Assembly (NCBI GenBank): GCA_027486585.1
Contig: JAIXOU010000078.1
Location: 54,395-118,394, forward strand
DNA: 64,000 nt
Reading direction: 5' to 3'
From: Verrucomicrobiaceae bacterium
Lineage (GTDB): Bacteria > Verrucomicrobiota > Verrucomicrobiia > Verrucomicrobiales > Verrucomicrobiaceae
Shown piece after piece: positions 62,990-64,000 of the stretch; the first letter of the stretch is position 1, and each line of letters begins with the position of its first letter. The position numbers and the translations under genes were made by a program. The notes under the pieces are model-generated. The model was not told the origin of the DNA. It did no database searches and was given only the letters and a program-made list of their open reading frames with translations.

Positions 62990-63898
62990 TTATTTTGCTT
63001 TGGCGAAAGCCTTCGCGTAGAAAGCCCAGTTCCTGTCCCCGAGGCGCTCATAGATCGCCGCGAGGTTGTGGCCGATACCTTCAAAGTGATCGTAGTCGTG
63101 CGCGATGCTTAGTGTGCTCATCTTCTCGTGGAGCGTGACGTTTGGCCCGACGAGCGCGCCGACGGCTTGGCGGATAAGCGTGTGGCCTTTGATCTGCGCG
63201 ACGTTTTTCTCCAAGAGTGCCAGTGGATGCGCGGCGGTGAACAAAGCGTCTTTGCCGTTGAAGATGCGCTGGAAAATCTCGGCATGGCGGTTCTTCATCG
63301 TGCTGAGATCCACCACTGCTGCGTCGATCATCGAGATGGACCCAAATAGCTCAGGGTATTTGAATCCGAAGTGTCCGGCACCGTAACCACCCATCGAGAA
63401 GCCTTCGATCATCCGGGCCTCGCGTTTAGCAAGGGTTCGATACATCGTATCCACATGTGGGATGAGTTCCTTGATGATGACCGTCTCAATCGGACGCGGT
63501 GCATTCAGAGCATCGTTGTAGAAACCATCGACCATGCCGTTTGCGAACACGATTATGACGGGTGGCATTTTCTTCTGCGCGATGGCTGCGGTGAAGTTCT
63601 CGCACATTCGCGGAACTCCCCGCTGAGAACCGCCAACGCCATGAAGCCAGAACACGACGGGGAAGTGCTCGTCTTTGTTTTTCTCATAAGCTTCAGGCAA
63701 GTAGATGAGATAGCTGACCTTCTCGCCTGCCGCTTTGCTCTCGAATGTGTTGTAATGCAGGTTCGCCCCTATCACCGGAGGCATCTGCCAGGAGGCAGCC
63801 GCCCGAGGTCTCCTCTCGGGACTTTGCGCATGGCAGATAGCCACCGATATGAGGCTGGTGGCGATGAAGAGGGCGATGAAATGAGTGAGCTTTTTCAT
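62990..63898 (-). CDS. Secreted esterase (esterase D/feruloyl esterase-like)
   Basis: A 302-residue exported alpha/beta hydrolase with signal [20 protein letters not shown]. Motifs: [40 protein letters not shown] as oxyanion region, and nucleophile elbow [18 protein letters not shown]-terminal His is likely in DHFEGIGHN. This is the esterase D/putative feruloyl esterase family (CE1-like); it may remove acetyl or feruloyl groups from the glycan. It starts 6 bp after the end of the partial gene upstream and ends 25 bp before the chimera gene, so it is in the same operon. Confidence 0.88.
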   Translation of the reverse strand: MKKLTHFIALFIATSLISVAICHAQSPERRPRAAASWQMPPVIGANLHYNTFESKAAGEKVSYLIYLPEAYEKNKDEHFPVVFWLHGVGGSQRGVPRMCENFTAAIAQKKMPPVIIVFANGMVDGFYNDALNAPRPIETVIIKELIPHVDTMYRTLAKREARMIEGFSMGGYGAGHFGFKYPELFGSISMIDAAVVDLSTMKNRHAEIFQRIFNGKDALFTAAHPLALLEKNVAQIKGHTLIRQAVGALVGPNVTLHEKMSTLSIAHDYDHFEGIGHNLAAIYERLGDRNWAFYAKAFAKAK

Positions 63899-63904
63899 GA
63901 TGAT

Positions 63905-64000
63905 TCAGCGCTGGATGCGTGTGGTTTTGGAAGACTTTGCAGCGGCTTGCGGCATGGGTTCAGAGTCCTCTCCGAGTCCTTGAATGAGCCGACCCAGCAA
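63905..64000 (-). CDS. C-terminus of a gene cut by the window edge
   Basis: The last 31 codons of a minus-strand gene (ending MPQAAAKSSKTTRIQR and a TGA at 63905). Only 6 bp separate it from the esterase gene, so it belongs to the same operon. The Lys/Ser-rich end resembles the tails of the nearby secreted sulfatases, but the family cannot be told from this fragment. Confidence 0.6.
   Translation of the reverse strand: MLGRLIQGLGEDSEPMPQAAAKSSKTTRIQR

Overview
The window looks like chromosomal DNA of a member of the Verrucomicrobiota, probably close to Prosthecobacter/Verrucomicrobium. The evidence is the gene mix: secreted DUF1080 proteins, PVC-type cytochrome c fusions, a DUF1549/DUF1553 (PSD1) plus DUF1501 pair, five secreted sulfatases, a VF530 protein and moderately GC-rich coding. 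This is inference from families, not a phylogeny. I see no rRNA, tRNA, CRISPR array, insertion sequence or prophage.

Region 1 (1-20 kb) is mostly housekeeping. It holds a PQQ-type sugar dehydrogenase, a dihydroxy-acid dehydratase, the RNase P RNA gene (rnpB, minus strand) and a VapBC-like toxin-antitoxin pair. A five-gene minus-strand operon follows: recN, an I78-like lipoprotein, a 42-residue Cys-rich small ORF, a secreted discoidin-like protein and an UPF0489/amidase/CapA fusion. Then come a spermidine-synthase-like enzyme, a VF530 protein, ComEC, a DUF1080 protein, a MidA-like methyltransferase, a class A PBP whose transpeptidase SxxK motif is destroyed, and a GlcD-type oxidase.

Region 2 (20-37 kb) has a secreted protein divergent from an AraC regulator, a TPR protein, a CHASE2 protein without an output domain, and Mqo. 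A compact six-gene minus-strand operon (28.1-33.5 kb) encodes a permuted photolyase-like protein, a renalase-like FAD oxidase, a membrane-anchored SelL-like thioredoxin-fold protein, a lipoprotein, an ADP-ribosylglycohydrolase and a TIGR03643 protein; genes overlap by 4 bp or are at most 8 bp apart. Next is an 1128-residue secreted DUF1080/sugar-dehydrogenase/cytochrome c fusion.

Region 3 (37-64 kb) is almost entirely minus strand and rich in carbohydrate catabolism. It has five sulfatases, an internally duplicated UxaA/GarD-like dehydratase, a PSD1/DUF1501 pair, a P450, an AlkB-like dioxygenase and a GNAT enzyme. It ends in a long operon (53.8-64 kb): sulfatase, YetA-like RIFT-barrel protein, PL6 polysaccharide lyase, LamG/DUF1080-like protein, sulfatase, a barrel-plus-esterase chimera and an esterase. 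Five of these genes are joined by 4-bp start/stop overlaps. With no SusC/SusD pair in view, this looks like a sulfated, uronate-containing glycan degradation locus.
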